A DNA stretch of 64,000 bases. It comes from Oligoflexales bacterium. Lineage in GTDB: Bacteria > Bdellovibrionota_B > Oligoflexia > Oligoflexales > RGVZ01. The stretch is from positions 323,381-387,380 of the forward strand of contig CANLUT010000003.1 of NCBI GenBank assembly GCA_947494335.1, read 5' to 3'. Shown in pieces: positions 34,962 through 44,858 of this stretch (position 1 is the first letter of the stretch; every line of letters begins with the position of its first letter). The notes under the pieces were generated by a model, which saw nothing but the letters and a program-made list of their open reading frames with translations, ran no database searches and had not been told where the DNA came from. Both the position numbers and the translations under genes were made by a program.

Positions 34962-36269
34962 TCATGCGACGCGTTTAGAACGGGAGTCGCGGCGCAGGTT
35001 TAGGGGTAGAATTTTTGCAGCTGCTTCAATAGATGGACGAACGGTCATAAGTGTTGCAATTCCTGACTTTACTCGTAGATCTTTGAACCGGAACAAATGA
35101 TGACGGCGCAGATACCAAAGAAGGCCAAATCCTGTCAAAAGTCTAAGAACGCCCGAAAATGCGAATAGTGAATGATAGCTATCTGTCAGTCGGAGAATGT
35201 AACCCCCAACGACTCCTCCGGCAACGCTTCCCAAACTGCTTAAAGCCAAATAAACGCCGAGCTTTTGTGTAATACTGCGGGGATACATATTCTGAACAAG
35301 CAAAATACTGATCAAATCAAAGCCCGCCCAACTGAGTCCTGAAAGAATCTGCAGAAAGCTCAACCAAGGTGTGCTCGCGTTTATAGCCCATAGAACCGGA
35401 ACGGTACCGATGGCGAAGGTGGCGATAGCGAGGCCTTCAAATTTTCGATTATCGTCCAAAAGGCGTGCCCAGTTAGTCAGACAGAGAGCCTTTGTAATCA
35501 ACGGGAGAGCGGTCAAAAATGAGTAGATCGTAAATCCTAAATCGATCTCCCGTAACATATATGTGGAGTAAAAAGGTGACGAGAGGTTGACGGCGCATCG
35601 AAACAGCATCATGACTAGACTTAGTTTAATAATTGAAACAACCGCTTCATCGGGCGGCACAGGAGTGGAGTGACTTAGGGTTGAGTGTGTTTTCTCCGCG
35701 GTTAGATAAATGAGAGACATCGAGATAAATCTTGTTCCAGCGGCAACAAGCAGGAACATGGCCATAACATTATTTGTTAGTCCTGTTTCCAAAATCCTCG
35801 CCGACGACAGATTACAAACGAGAGTTAAAATTGTCATAACCATGGCGCGGCGACTGAAGAATCGATTGTGAAGAGAGGCGTCAACGTTGTGGGCTAAAAT
35901 TTCCTGAGTCGGGCTTGAAGAAGTCATCCCTCCAACCCAGTACATGCACTGACCGATGAACATCCAGGTACTATGACCGTCTCTGACTGCCAGAGAGTGG
36001 GCCATGATGACGAGTCCAGAAATTTGTACAGCCATTGCGCAAACGGCTAGCCGCTTTGCGTCGGAACAAAACTTTCTAACATTGGTGAGGGCTGCCTGTG
36101 ACAAAGCTCCTAAAGCCGCTGGCACCGTAATAAATACCGCCAAGGTGACGGGGTCCATATCTTGGCTGCCATAGTAGATCGCCAGCAGCACTTCGCTAAA
36201 GCCTATGGTCACGCCGAGGCATAGTGCTTCGATGTACCAAGCGGTGTTTTTTGAGCGTGCAGACTGCAT
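34962..36269 (-). CDS. MFS transporter
   Basis: 435 aa, about 12 hydrophobic segments of transporter length with the usual central loop (about residues 195-215). Residues VTLAVFITVPAALGALSQ and the C-terminal half FAFSGVLRLLTGFGLLWY fit the major facilitator fold. Substrate unknown. The next gene upstream on the same strand is uridine kinase (84-nt gap), so a nucleoside substrate is possible, by position only. Confidence 0.85.
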   Translation of the reverse strand: MQSARSKNTAWYIEALCLGVTIGFSEVLLAIYYGSQDMDPVTLAVFITVPAALGALSQAALTNVRKFCSDAKRLAVCAMAVQISGLVIMAHSLAVRDGHSTWMFIGQCMYWVGGMTSSSPTQEILAHNVDASLHNRFFSRRAMVMTILTLVCNLSSARILETGLTNNVMAMFLLVAAGTRFISMSLIYLTAEKTHSTLSHSTPVPPDEAVVSIIKLSLVMMLFRCAVNLSSPFYSTYMLREIDLGFTIYSFLTALPLITKALCLTNWARLLDDNRKFEGLAIATFAIGTVPVLWAINASTPWLSFLQILSGLSWAGFDLISILLVQNMYPRSITQKLGVYLALSSLGSVAGGVVGGYILRLTDSYHSLFAFSGVLRLLTGFGLLWYLRRHHLFRFKDLRVKSGIATLMTVRPSIEAAAKILPLNLRRDSRSKRVA

Positions 36270-36353
36270 TCCCTAAGGATATCACGCCGGAGTCTTCGGT
36301 TGTGGACAACGTCGATGTAACACGCCGAAATTTTGAAGAAAATACGCCTAATT

Positions 36354-36977
36354 TTATGGTCGTCTAATCGATGATTTAATCATTTTTGCAAGCATATCGA
36401 TTGTACGATCATTGAAGTGATCCCAATGTACGACTAGGTCAGCTTGATGCTTGGTTGGAGCGACGAATTGATCATGCATGGGTTTAACTGTTGAAAGATA
36501 TTGTTTGATGACACCCTCATTGGTTCGACCACGCTCATCAACATCGCGACGAAGTCTGCGAATGAATCGAACGTCGTCACTCACATCAACAAAAATGGCG
36601 CAATTCAGGTGTTTTCTTATTTCGGGGGAGTAAAGGGCGAAAATCCCGTCAACTATGATCACATCAACAGGATCCAGTCGAGCGACTTTGGAGCTACGCG
36701 TGTGGCTGGCAAATTCGTAGGTTGGGCGATCAATCGCTTTACCCATCGCAAGCTGCTCAACGTGGGATGCTAAAAGCTCCATTTCAAGGGCATCGGGATG
36801 GTCAAAATTGACCTTCTCACGGGCGGCTGGCTCCAAATGGGCCAGGTCCCGGTAGTAATGGTCTAGCTGAAAAATTGTGATGGCAAGGTCGGTGCACCGC
36901 TCTTGGATTTTGCGGGCTATGGTGGTCTTTCCCGATCCTGATCCACCTGCAATGCCTATCATCAGTGGGGTTTGCAT
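36354..36977 (-). CDS. udk: Uridine kinase
   Basis: 207 aa. P-loop GGSGSGKT (10-17), LDHYYRDL nucleoside-binding segment and RLRRDVDERGRT near residue 140. Converts uridine or cytidine to UMP/CMP. It diverges from the uracil-catabolism genes across a 127-nt gap, which suggests joint regulation. Confidence 0.94.
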   Translation of the reverse strand: MQTPLMIGIAGGSGSGKTTIARKIQERCTDLAITIFQLDHYYRDLAHLEPAAREKVNFDHPDALEMELLASHVEQLAMGKAIDRPTYEFASHTRSSKVARLDPVDVIIVDGIFALYSPEIRKHLNCAIFVDVSDDVRFIRRLRRDVDERGRTNEGVIKQYLSTVKPMHDQFVAPTKHQADLVVHWDHFNDRTIDMLAKMIKSSIRRP

Positions 36978-37030
36978 GTTCTTGGACCTCCAAACCGGGG
37001 TGGATAATGCGTTCTAAGCAAGCCGAATAA

Positions 37031-37059
37031 TTGACAAAGGAGCTTGCATTTTCGCTAAA
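37031..37059 (+). promoter_or_regulatory. Weak candidate promoter for the URC operon
   Basis: TTGACA at 37031-37036, 17 nt, then GCTAAA at 37054-37059, about 45 nt before the dehydrogenase start. The -10 fit is poor. Confidence 0.35.
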
Positions 37060-37104
37060 AAATCACCAAAATGTCAATAATTTCGATGTAAAAGGTGTGA
37101 AAAC

Positions 37105-38577
37105 ATGCTGGTAGAACGTCTTAAGACTGTTCGCGACTGCGACAATTTCGTTAATGGAGTCTTTGTAAAAGCAAAGCAGTATTCCGATGTTGTGTCTCCT
37201 TGGACCGGTGAGATCATCGGAAGGGTTGCCGTGTCGGGGCGTGAGGATGTCCAAGGAGCAGTAACAGCAGCCACCAAGGCCTTTCCAACCTGGCGTGCCA
37301 CGCCAATTAAAGAGCGCACCACGAAGTTGTTTAAATTTCGCGAGCTTGTTTTGGAAAAATTAGATTTTCTGGCCAATGTTGCCGCATTAGAGGCGGGCAA
37401 GACTTTTGCTGAAGCCAAGGCAGGAATTTTGAAGGGGCTTGAGGTCTCCGAGTTTGCGCTGAGTTTGCAGAACATGGATTCCGGCGGAGCCATGGAAGTC
37501 AGTCGCGGTGTTACCTGTGAATACAGGCGTGAGCCATTGGGCGTTGTAACGGGAATTGCGCCATTCAATTTTCCAGCGATGGTCCCAATGTGGATGTACC
37601 CAATCGCCGTGACCCTCGGAAACTGCTTTATTCTGAAGCCCTCCGAAAAAGTTCCGCTGACATCGCAGTGGATGGCTGAACTGATGCATGCCGCTGGATT
37701 TCCAGCTGGTGTCTTTCAACTGGTGAATGGTGGACGTGATGCTGTTGAGTGTCTCATCGATCATCCGGACGTGAAGGCCGTCGGCTTTGTAGGATCGACG
37801 CCGGTAGCGAAAGCTCTTTATGCTAGAGCGACATCTCATGGGAAGCGAGCCTTGTGCTTGGGTGGCGCTAAAAATCACCTTCTCGTCGTTCCAGATGCTG
37901 ACGAAAAAATAACTGTTAGGGGAGTCGTGGACTCCTTCACTGGCTGTGCAGGACAGCGTTGTATGGCTGCCAGTCTAATGCTTGCCGTTGGATCCGTGGA
38001 TCATATCATCAATAAGATTGCACAGACTGCTTCAAGTCTTGAGCTCGGGTCGCAAATGGGAGCCATCATTGATAATTCCGCGCTTGCGAGAATTCACACG
38101 GCTATTGCGGATGCTGAAAAGCATGGAGCGAAAATTCTGGTCGATGGGCGCAAGGCCAACCCTCCGAAGGGCTTTGAAAAAGGATGCTGGATTGGTCCGA
38201 CGATCATTGATCGTGCAACCCCAGACATGCAATGCGCTCAGATGGAGATTTTTGGGCCCGTGATCACCATTGTTCGCGTAAATAACTTGAGTGAAGCCAT
38301 GGCGCTTGAAGCCAAAAGCCCGTTTGGCAATGCTACAAGCGTGTTTACCACCAACGGTGCAGTGGCAAGATTTGTTGCAGACCACGCAACCAACGGCATG
38401 ATTGGCGTCAATATTGGAGTTCCAGTTCCTCGAGAGCCATTCTCTTTCGGTGGTAGCAAAGAGAGCAAATTCGGAACCTGCGATATCACTGGCGAGAGTT
38501 CGCTGGAGTTTTGGTCCCAGAGGAAAAAAATAACCATGAAATGGGCTGAACAGTCCGATGCAACGTGGATGAGTTAA
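37105..38577 (+). CDS. mmsA: CoA-acylating methylmalonate/malonate-semialdehyde dehydrogenase
   Basis: 490 aa. Aldehyde dehydrogenase fold with FNFPAMVPMWMYP and LKPSEKVPLTS of the MMSDH branch, catalytic Cys in GCAGQRCMAAS (about residue 287) and the branch marker VPREPFSFGG near residue 440. The family oxidises methylmalonate or malonate semialdehyde to propionyl-CoA or acetyl-CoA, releasing CO2. Placed first before URC1, URC4 and upp, it fits removal of malonate semialdehyde made from the uracil carbon chain. ATG 37105 has AAAAGGTG upstream. Confidence 0.92.
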   Translation: MLVERLKTVRDCDNFVNGVFVKAKQYSDVVSPWTGEIIGRVAVSGREDVQGAVTAATKAFPTWRATPIKERTTKLFKFRELVLEKLDFLANVAALEAGKTFAEAKAGILKGLEVSEFALSLQNMDSGGAMEVSRGVTCEYRREPLGVVTGIAPFNFPAMVPMWMYPIAVTLGNCFILKPSEKVPLTSQWMAELMHAAGFPAGVFQLVNGGRDAVECLIDHPDVKAVGFVGSTPVAKALYARATSHGKRALCLGGAKNHLLVVPDADEKITVRGVVDSFTGCAGQRCMAASLMLAVGSVDHIINKIAQTASSLELGSQMGAIIDNSALARIHTAIADAEKHGAKILVDGRKANPPKGFEKGCWIGPTIIDRATPDMQCAQMEIFGPVITIVRVNNLSEAMALEAKSPFGNATSVFTTNGAVARFVADHATNGMIGVNIGVPVPREPFSFGGSKESKFGTCDITGESSLEFWSQRKKITMKWAEQSDATWMS

Positions 38578-38635
38578 CAGGGAAAAAAACCGAGTCGACG
38601 CATGCATGGTTCGGATGGAAATGAAGGAGGCTGTC

Positions 38636-39895
38636 ATGCCGGATAAGAAAAAAGTTAAACACATAAAGTTAACTAGTCACCCAGGACTTCCTGGTGCCGA
38701 GGTTGCAAAACCGATTCGCTGGGGTGCAAAGACTCCAGGAGAGCGCGGTCCTGTGATCGCTTCGGTCACAAATCCTGCGCATCGCAATGTGATTGGAACC
38801 CACAGCGGAAGTTACACCGTTTACAGAGCTTTGGCTGTTGCTGCTGGTGCGCTCAACGCCGAACATCGTCCGGATCTCACTAACACAACTCCAGCCGAAT
38901 CATTGGGCCCGCACCCTCAGTGGCTGGATCCCGAAAAAATTGTATCGATTGATCCCTGGGGTGCAGATATTGCGACGGCATTCGCCGATGACTTGAAAAG
39001 TGGTTACGACATTCGTCCTACGATCGCGGTTACAAAAGCGCACATCAATATGCCAGAGCTTCAAGCTGCGATTCAGGCAGGACGCTTGAAGGCTGACGGT
39101 AAAATCCTCAGCCCAAACGGCGATTGTGTCGTCACCAAAGCTGCAATCGAGCCTGTGTGGTGGTTGCCTGGCATCGCAAAGCGATTTGGAATCGAAGAGC
39201 CAGAGCTGAGACGGATTCTCTTTGAACAAACTGGTGGAATGTATCCAGAGTTGGTCACAAGACCAGATCTAGAGGTCTTCCTTCCGCCGATTGGTAGCAT
39301 GTCTGTGTACTTCTTCGGTGATATTACCAAGATTGGCAAAGAAAACGTTGAACACGCATGTCGGGTGCACGACGAGTGTAATGGTTCAGATGTTTTCGGT
39401 AGTGACATTTGTACCTGTCGTCCCTATTTGGCGCACGGAATTGAAGTAGCAATCGAAACAGCACAACGCGGCGGCGTTGGCATTATCGTTTACTGCCGTA
39501 AAGAAGGACGCGCTTTGGGCGAAGTGACCAAGTTTCTTGTGTATAACGCCCGTAAGCGCCAAGAGGGTGGCGACACAGCTGAAAAATACTTTGAGCGAAC
39601 CGAGTGCGTGGCTGGAGTCCAGGACATGCGCTTTCAGCAATTGATGCCTGATGTTCTGCATTGGCTAGGGATTAAGAAGATCGATCATTTTGTTTCGATG
39701 TCGAATATGAAGTTTGATGCCCTAGCGACCAGCGGAATAAAAATTATCAATCGGGTACAGATTCCTGAAGAGCTAGTTCCGGCTGATGCAAAAGTGGAGA
39801 TGGATGCCAAAAAGGCAGCTGGATACTTCACGGCAACTGGGGTCCCGACAAATGAGGAACTTAAAAAAGCCAAGGGTCGAGGCTTAACGGAGTGA
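38636..39895 (+). CDS. URC1-type GTP cyclohydrolase II-like protein
   Basis: 419 aa from ATG 38636 (AAGGAGG 6 nt upstream; an ORF opening at 38606 has none). The C-terminal half carries the GTP-cyclohydrolase-II zinc site (HDECNGSDVFGSDICTC) and catalytic region EGRALGEVTKFLVYNARKR. It is about twice the length of RibA, with an extra N-terminal half (about 200 aa) seen in URC1/Urc1p proteins of uracil catabolism. Flanked by a semialdehyde dehydrogenase and DUF1688/upp genes, so a role in ring opening of uridine nucleotide is much likelier than riboflavin synthesis. Confidence 0.85.
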   Translation: MPDKKKVKHIKLTSHPGLPGAEVAKPIRWGAKTPGERGPVIASVTNPAHRNVIGTHSGSYTVYRALAVAAGALNAEHRPDLTNTTPAESLGPHPQWLDPEKIVSIDPWGADIATAFADDLKSGYDIRPTIAVTKAHINMPELQAAIQAGRLKADGKILSPNGDCVVTKAAIEPVWWLPGIAKRFGIEEPELRRILFEQTGGMYPELVTRPDLEVFLPPIGSMSVYFFGDITKIGKENVEHACRVHDECNGSDVFGSDICTCRPYLAHGIEVAIETAQRGGVGIIVYCRKEGRALGEVTKFLVYNARKRQEGGDTAEKYFERTECVAGVQDMRFQQLMPDVLHWLGIKKIDHFVSMSNMKFDALATSGIKIINRVQIPEELVPADAKVEMDAKKAAGYFTATGVPTNEELKKAKGRGLTE

Positions 39896-39917
39896 AAGCT
39901 CTAGAAGGGGCGCTGTG

Positions 39918-41150
39918 ATGTCTGACAATGCCGACATTTTGTTTATGCGCTCGCCGCGGACTATTCGCGAGCGAAGTCGACAGCTTTATGAAGTCGGACT
40001 TCAGGCCAAGTTGCCACACTTTCGCGTTCGCCCAGAAAAAATTGTAGACGTTGCAAAATTTGTTATCGATGTGACCAGGGAGAATTATCCGGACGGCAAT
40101 ATTCCGTACCATAGTCGTTGGAGTCACTTTCAGGTAGGTGGAATCGATCGCATTTCCTGGCTTCGAAAACATGCCCCGGAGGGGCGCCGCGATCAATTGT
40201 CCATGGCGCGGATGTTTTATGATTTAGTTGTACCGAGTATTCTGCTGGATGCGGGTGCTGGTATGAAATGGGCTTATAAGGACTCTTACGGCAAAGAATT
40301 TCGCAAAAGCGAGGGTTTGGCTGTCGCAAGTTTTGATATGTTTGCCCAAGGATTGTTTTCCAGTGATCCTCGGTGCGCTATGCAAAGTGACGCCACAGGG
40401 CTTGAGCGACTTCAGTCTGATGTTCTAGCCAATGGTATGCAAGTTTCGTCAGACAATCCCCTGGTTGGACTTGAAGGTCGTTTGCTGCTGCTTCGAAACC
40501 TCGGCAAAGCTTTGCGTAATCCTAAGTTCTTCTCTGGCAAAGCAGTGGGTACCATTGGTTCATTGGTGGACTATATCCTTAATCAATTTGGTGCTGAGAC
40601 GGTTAGCGCAACTGATGTGCTCTCAACCGTGCTTGAAGCCTTTGGGCCAATTTGGCCAGGCAGAATTGAAATCGCAGGTGAAAACCTTGGAGACGTTTGG
40701 AAACACTCCCTGGCTGGTGGTGATGGGGTCACGAAGAATTTAGTTCCATTCCATAAACTCAGCCAGTGGATGACTTACTCTCTGCTTGAGCCTTTGGAGT
40801 GGGCGGGTGTTCGCATCACCAAGGTTGAAGAAATGACGGGACTACCCGAGTACAGAAATGGTGGTCTATTTCTTGACTGCGGTGTTTTGGAAACAGTCCG
40901 TCCGGACGCTTTGTCGAGAGAATATAGTCCCGGTGACGAATTTATTGTTGAATGGCGCGCCTTGACCGTGGCTCTCCTGGATGTGGTCGGAGCTGAGGTT
41001 CGTAAAGAACTTGGGAAAACACCAGCGGAACTTCCTCTTGCTAAAGTACTTCAAGGCGGCACTTGGGCTGCCGGTCGAAAGATTGCGGCGAAGTTGCGAT
41101 CCGATGGCGGATCACCAATAAAAATTAAAAGTGACGGAACGGTCTTTTAG
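39918..41150 (+). CDS. URC4 (DUF1688) protein
   Basis: 410 aa from ATG 39918 (GAAGGGG 7 nt upstream; GTG 39915 also in frame). The N-terminus [14 protein letters not shown] and the segment [18 protein letters not shown] match DUF1688, the URC4 family that acts with URC1 in the yeast reductive-independent uracil pathway. The biochemical step is not assigned here. Directly 22 nt after URC1 and 26 nt before upp. Confidence 0.85.
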   Translation: MSDNADILFMRSPRTIRERSRQLYEVGLQAKLPHFRVRPEKIVDVAKFVIDVTRENYPDGNIPYHSRWSHFQVGGIDRISWLRKHAPEGRRDQLSMARMFYDLVVPSILLDAGAGMKWAYKDSYGKEFRKSEGLAVASFDMFAQGLFSSDPRCAMQSDATGLERLQSDVLANGMQVSSDNPLVGLEGRLLLLRNLGKALRNPKFFSGKAVGTIGSLVDYILNQFGAETVSATDVLSTVLEAFGPIWPGRIEIAGENLGDVWKHSLAGGDGVTKNLVPFHKLSQWMTYSLLEPLEWAGVRITKVEEMTGLPEYRNGGLFLDCGVLETVRPDALSREYSPGDEFIVEWRALTVALLDVVGAEVRKELGKTPAELPLAKVLQGGTWAAGRKIAAKLRSDGGSPIKIKSDGTVF

Positions 41151-41176
41151 GACCTGAGTTTGAGAGGAACAAAAGT

Positions 41177-41812
41177 ATGACTACTAGGCAAATTCATGTG
41201 ATCAATCATCCGATGGTACAACATAAGCTGACCATTATGCGTGAGAAGGGTACAAAGACAGGCGAATTTAGGTCGCTCTTACGTGAAATCAGTATGCTTC
41301 TCGGTTATGAAGTCATGCGCGATGTTCCAATGACCACGCGTCGTATTGAAACACCAGTTGCACAAATGGATGCGCCTGTCATGGCTGGTAAAGACCTTGC
41401 GTTTATTTCGATCATGCGTGCAGGACAGGGGATTTTAGACGGTATGCTTCGTCTCGTCCCCACAGCAACAGTAGGGCACATTGGATTGTACCGGGACCCA
41501 AAGACTCTTGTTGCTGTTGAGTATTACTTTAAGGTTCCAAAAGATATTCAGGACCGAGATGCGATTGTTTTAGATCCAATGTTGGCGACAGGTCATTCTG
41601 CGGTGGCAGCTCTCGATCGTCTCAAGGAAGCGAAACCAAGAAGTATCAAATTTGTTTCGCTACTGTGTGCGCCTGAAGGCGTTGAGTATTTTCATGAGTA
41701 TCATCCGGATGTTCCGATCTATACGGCTTCGGTCGATCAAAAGCTGAATGAAAAGGGTTACATCATTCCTGGTCTCGGCGATGCTGGAGACCGTTTGTTT
41801 GGGACGGCATAA
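41177..41812 (+). CDS. upp: Uracil phosphoribosyltransferase
   Basis: 211 aa. [21 protein letters not shown] and the PRPP loop [12 protein letters not shown], ending [12 protein letters not shown]. Makes UMP from uracil and PRPP. It corresponds to URC6 in yeast and supplies the nucleotide substrate of URC1/URC4. Last gene of the run; no clear terminator is visible in the 238 nt after it. Confidence 0.95.
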   Translation: MTTRQIHVINHPMVQHKLTIMREKGTKTGEFRSLLREISMLLGYEVMRDVPMTTRRIETPVAQMDAPVMAGKDLAFISIMRAGQGILDGMLRLVPTATVGHIGLYRDPKTLVAVEYYFKVPKDIQDRDAIVLDPMLATGHSAVAALDRLKEAKPRSIKFVSLLCAPEGVEYFHEYHPDVPIYTASVDQKLNEKGYIIPGLGDAGDRLFGTA

Positions 41813-42050
41813 GCGCTAGCAAGTTTTATTGAAGCACCGCCTCAAATTATTTTGAGATGGATGTGATTTTATTGCTTCCGCAGCCCCAGTAACTACTGCA
41901 TGGACTTGAAACGCTGATGGAGTAAATAGTATCTCGACTTGTGGGGCATGGCACAAACAGTTAGCGGCAAACAGGCAAATTTTATTCAGGTCTACGCAGT
42001 CTCGCGATACCGGGGGCTAAAGTCATGAGCGACTAAAGCCGTATTAAATT

Positions 42051-42830
42051 TCAAGTTTCTGCGTGATGACGCACTTTGATCATTTTAAGTAGAAAATAAC
42101 AACCAGCTGCAGCCAAAAGGTGTTTGAGTGCGTGACCACTTGTCATCTCACCAGTGGTTGTCCAAATCGCCTGGTCCATATCTTCGCTTATTTTAGCGAG
42201 CACATAGCATCCGATGGCAAACCCAACATACTTTGCGTGAGTAAATCGTGGTGGGCAGAGTCCAATAAGACAGGGGATGGCGATGATCGGATAGAACTGA
42301 ATAAATGCATAGGGGCGGAGATCTCCTGCTCCAGCCTTCTCTGTCCAAATCCAATACACGACACTTAACAGACCGAGGATAACAAGTGGCCACAACAACA
42401 ATTGGTATGCTCTTTGACTAACTCGTTCGCCAATGATGGATGCAAATAACCCAGAAAAACCCATTGTCATGGGTAATCGATCCCAAAACAGCCCCCAGTT
42501 ATCAGGGTGCCAATGGTAGTAGCCAGAACCGAGTGCTGTTAGAAAAACTCCGGAAAAAAATATGATCCAACCTGTCTTTTGTTCCCCAACTGCATATGCT
42601 TGTGATTTGGAGCGAGCAATCGTCATGAGCCCCAAAATGCCCACGACGGCAAATGGCAAATTTGAAAGTACGTTCTGCCAATTAGGAATTTGTAGGAGAG
42701 GTATTTCATCAGCAAAGCGGTGATAGGATGGATCCTGTGCGATGCGACTCAACGAGCCAATGATACTCGCCACAACTAGGGCCGATATCGCCAGGAAGGT
42801 GAGCCTTTGACGCTCTGTTGTTAACTTCAT
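42051..42830 (-). CDS. Ceramidase/CREST-family membrane hydrolase
   Basis: 259 aa, about seven TM helices. LGSGYYHWHPDNWGLFWDRLPM near residue 100 carries the family Ser, two His and Asp positions, and SGHALKHLLAAAG near residue 235 the third His pair. This fits PF05875-like alkaline ceramidases of the CREST superfamily, which use a zinc-bound His set. Whether it cleaves ceramide or another amide lipid here is unknown. Preceded on the same strand by an exported protein gene. Confidence 0.8.
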   Translation of the reverse strand: MKLTTERQRLTFLAISALVVASIIGSLSRIAQDPSYHRFADEIPLLQIPNWQNVLSNLPFAVVGILGLMTIARSKSQAYAVGEQKTGWIIFFSGVFLTALGSGYYHWHPDNWGLFWDRLPMTMGFSGLFASIIGERVSQRAYQLLLWPLVILGLLSVVYWIWTEKAGAGDLRPYAFIQFYPIIAIPCLIGLCPPRFTHAKYVGFAIGCYVLAKISEDMDQAIWTTTGEMTSGHALKHLLAAAGCYFLLKMIKVRHHAET

Positions 42831-42902
42831 GAAGCCGCCCTCAAAAATGAACAGAATCTTTAAGGTTATTAGAACCGTTACGCTTCTCTTAAACAGAGAA
42901 AA

Positions 42903-44444
42903 TTATTTTGTCGCAGTCCCTCTGATTGCGATTAAATCATCGCGCAGTTCTCCGAGGCTGTCTCCCATAAGCATTCTAAAGTCGTCAACTGTCTCAGGGG
43001 TCGGCCAAAGGTAGTCGGTAATGACGCGAAGGCCAATGTTCAAAAAGAAATTATCCTTGATCTCAGTCGAAGTGATAGTGCGAATGATTGTTGATTGATG
43101 AACCGTTGAATTAACTTCCATGGATCCAAATGTTCCTCTGCCGCCATTTCCTTTAACCAGGCCAACCGTTAAGATCTTCGAGTACTCTCGAAGATTGCCG
43201 GGCATCATAACGTCCAGAAATCCAGGGGGCATTAGCCCAAAAAGAGCGCCGCTAAAGCTAGGAATTGGCATGCTAGTAAGTTTCCAGTCAAAGCGAGCCA
43301 CCGTCCCATCGCGGTAAGACATACTGAATTTTGTTTCCTTAGATTTCATTCTTAAACCCAGAACGGAAATATCTACGTTAGATATCAGCTCACCATCAAA
43401 GGATTTGAGTTCTGATGGAATCAAAGCTTTGCTAAAAACTGGTTCGCCGCTCTCGCCTTCAGGCAGGAAGGCGCCACCAGCGGTTAAAAAACTCATGCTG
43501 ATTTCATGCGAAGCACTATTGTAGCCAAAATTTATAATTTTCAAGCCATCACTCGTGAGCAATTCAGTCGAAGATTTAACAACCACAAACCTCATGATGC
43601 GTTCTAGGTAGGCTCCTAAGTTTGCGTAGGATTCTTGTATGCGATCGATATTCAAGCTTGCCCGGATGGTGAACTTGAGCCACTGCTGTGATCCAGAAGA
43701 CTTTGGCTCTGCTTTGACAGTGACTTTAGATAGATCATTCATAAAAGCGGAAAATTTTGGTACGACACTGCCCATTTCGTTGAGGATAGTTCGTCCTAAT
43801 CCTTCATTGTTTGTGAAGTAAGGTAATTGCTTGGGCGTAAGTTTTGCAAGATTGCTCGGATCAATGACTTTTAATTGGCGTGACGTGAGTGCCATTTGTG
43901 CTTTGTGGTTCAGCTCATCAGTTTGTAAAAAGCCCAGCCATGACATCCGGTATCCTGGACCGTATTTTTCCTTTTTGCCGTCATTGTACAAAATGCCAAA
44001 TTGTAGGCCACCATCGAGAAATTTTTGTGGCGATAGGCCATTTGGAGGCGACTTTACATAGTCAACCACATAAGAGTCGCCTGCTGTTTTACCCGTGAAG
44101 GAGAAAAATCTTGTACCGTCGCTTTGCACGTGTGCAATGGGTGTTGACGTAAACAGTTGTAGCGAGAGACTTTGTAGCGCATCAGACGTAAACCGCAGTA
44201 CATTTGACGCAGCGTGAGTAAGTTTGAGTGAATTGGCGATCTGCCATTGGGCTGAAATCCATTTCTCAAATGGTTGCAACTCTTGGCAGGCAGCCGTGTC
44301 ACCGCATAACGCCTGGCGTGCCGTGTATGCAGGAGTGTCAGCGCCTTTGCTAACTTGTGCTTGATGAGCAATCAGCAATACTAGTGTTGCTTGCAGTAAA
44401 TGGCTTAAATTTTTGCTAAATTTTGGGGTTATTTGTCTCACCAT
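42903..44444 (-). CDS. Large exported protein, unknown
   Basis: 513 aa. Signal peptide LLQATLVLLIAHQAQVSKG, then two early cysteines (LCGDTAACQ), likely disulfide. The rest is a long mixed alpha/beta protein without a known motif, ending in a soluble region. GAAGG precedes the ATG closely; a GTG one codon on is a possible start. It precedes the ceramidase-like gene by 72 nt. Confidence 0.65.
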   Translation of the reverse strand: MVRQITPKFSKNLSHLLQATLVLLIAHQAQVSKGADTPAYTARQALCGDTAACQELQPFEKWISAQWQIANSLKLTHAASNVLRFTSDALQSLSLQLFTSTPIAHVQSDGTRFFSFTGKTAGDSYVVDYVKSPPNGLSPQKFLDGGLQFGILYNDGKKEKYGPGYRMSWLGFLQTDELNHKAQMALTSRQLKVIDPSNLAKLTPKQLPYFTNNEGLGRTILNEMGSVVPKFSAFMNDLSKVTVKAEPKSSGSQQWLKFTIRASLNIDRIQESYANLGAYLERIMRFVVVKSSTELLTSDGLKIINFGYNSASHEISMSFLTAGGAFLPEGESGEPVFSKALIPSELKSFDGELISNVDISVLGLRMKSKETKFSMSYRDGTVARFDWKLTSMPIPSFSGALFGLMPPGFLDVMMPGNLREYSKILTVGLVKGNGGRGTFGSMEVNSTVHQSTIIRTITSTEIKDNFFLNIGLRVITDYLWPTPETVDDFRMLMGDSLGELRDDLIAIRGTATK

Positions 44445-44590
44445 CCTGCCTTCACAAGCTGAAATTTTTGAAGCGACAGATCATAGTTGAGGTTGTCATA
44501 ATTAATTTTGTCGTTACGTTAATGATAGCAGCTCTATGACCAAGCCGTAAAATTGCGCTCGAAGCGATTAGGGGTATCGGTTAAAAAACA

Positions 44591-44624
44591 AAAAGCCCCG
44601 GGGCTTTAAGCTCCGGGGCTTTTT
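44591..44624 (-). terminator. Terminator of the small cysteine-bearing protein gene
   Basis: 11-bp stem (44591-44601 with 44613-44623), A- and T-flanked, reads well on both strands; on the minus strand it follows the gene at 44661. Confidence 0.85.
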
Positions 44625-44660
44625 CGCGGACTTTATAGGTCCACAATTGATCGCCGTAAA

Positions 44661-44858
44661 TTAGCGAGGAACGCAGCTTCCACGCCATGTGCAATGTGGC
44701 TGAGCCTCGCAGGTCGCTGGCTTGGTGTAGCCACCGCATGTGTTGAAGCTCATCTCAAAAGAGCCAAGATCCGTAGCAACTGCTGAGGACTGGAATGTTG
44801 AGCCCATCATGAACGCACTAGCCAATACTGCGGCTGCCAATACAAAAGCTTTTTTCAT
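44661..44858 (-). CDS. Small secreted cysteine-rich protein
   Basis: 65 aa. Signal peptide core AFVLAAAVLASAFMMG, then a mature peptide with four cysteines in the order NTCGG, ATCEAQ, PHCTW, SCVPR. The CTW...C pattern resembles short disulfide domains such as PSI-like folds. CGGAGG precedes the ATG. Unknown function. Confidence 0.75.
   Translation of the reverse strand: MKKAFVLAAAVLASAFMMGSTFQSSAVATDLGSFEMSFNTCGGYTKPATCEAQPHCTWRGSCVPR

Noticed and set aside
37074-37568. Minus-strand ORF of 164 aa opposite the semialdehyde dehydrogenase
   Set aside because: Antisense to a conserved enzyme; composition fits a shadow.
41813-42050. Possible RNA gene or terminator after upp
   Set aside because: No stable stem with T-run and no recognised RNA consensus in the 238 nt.
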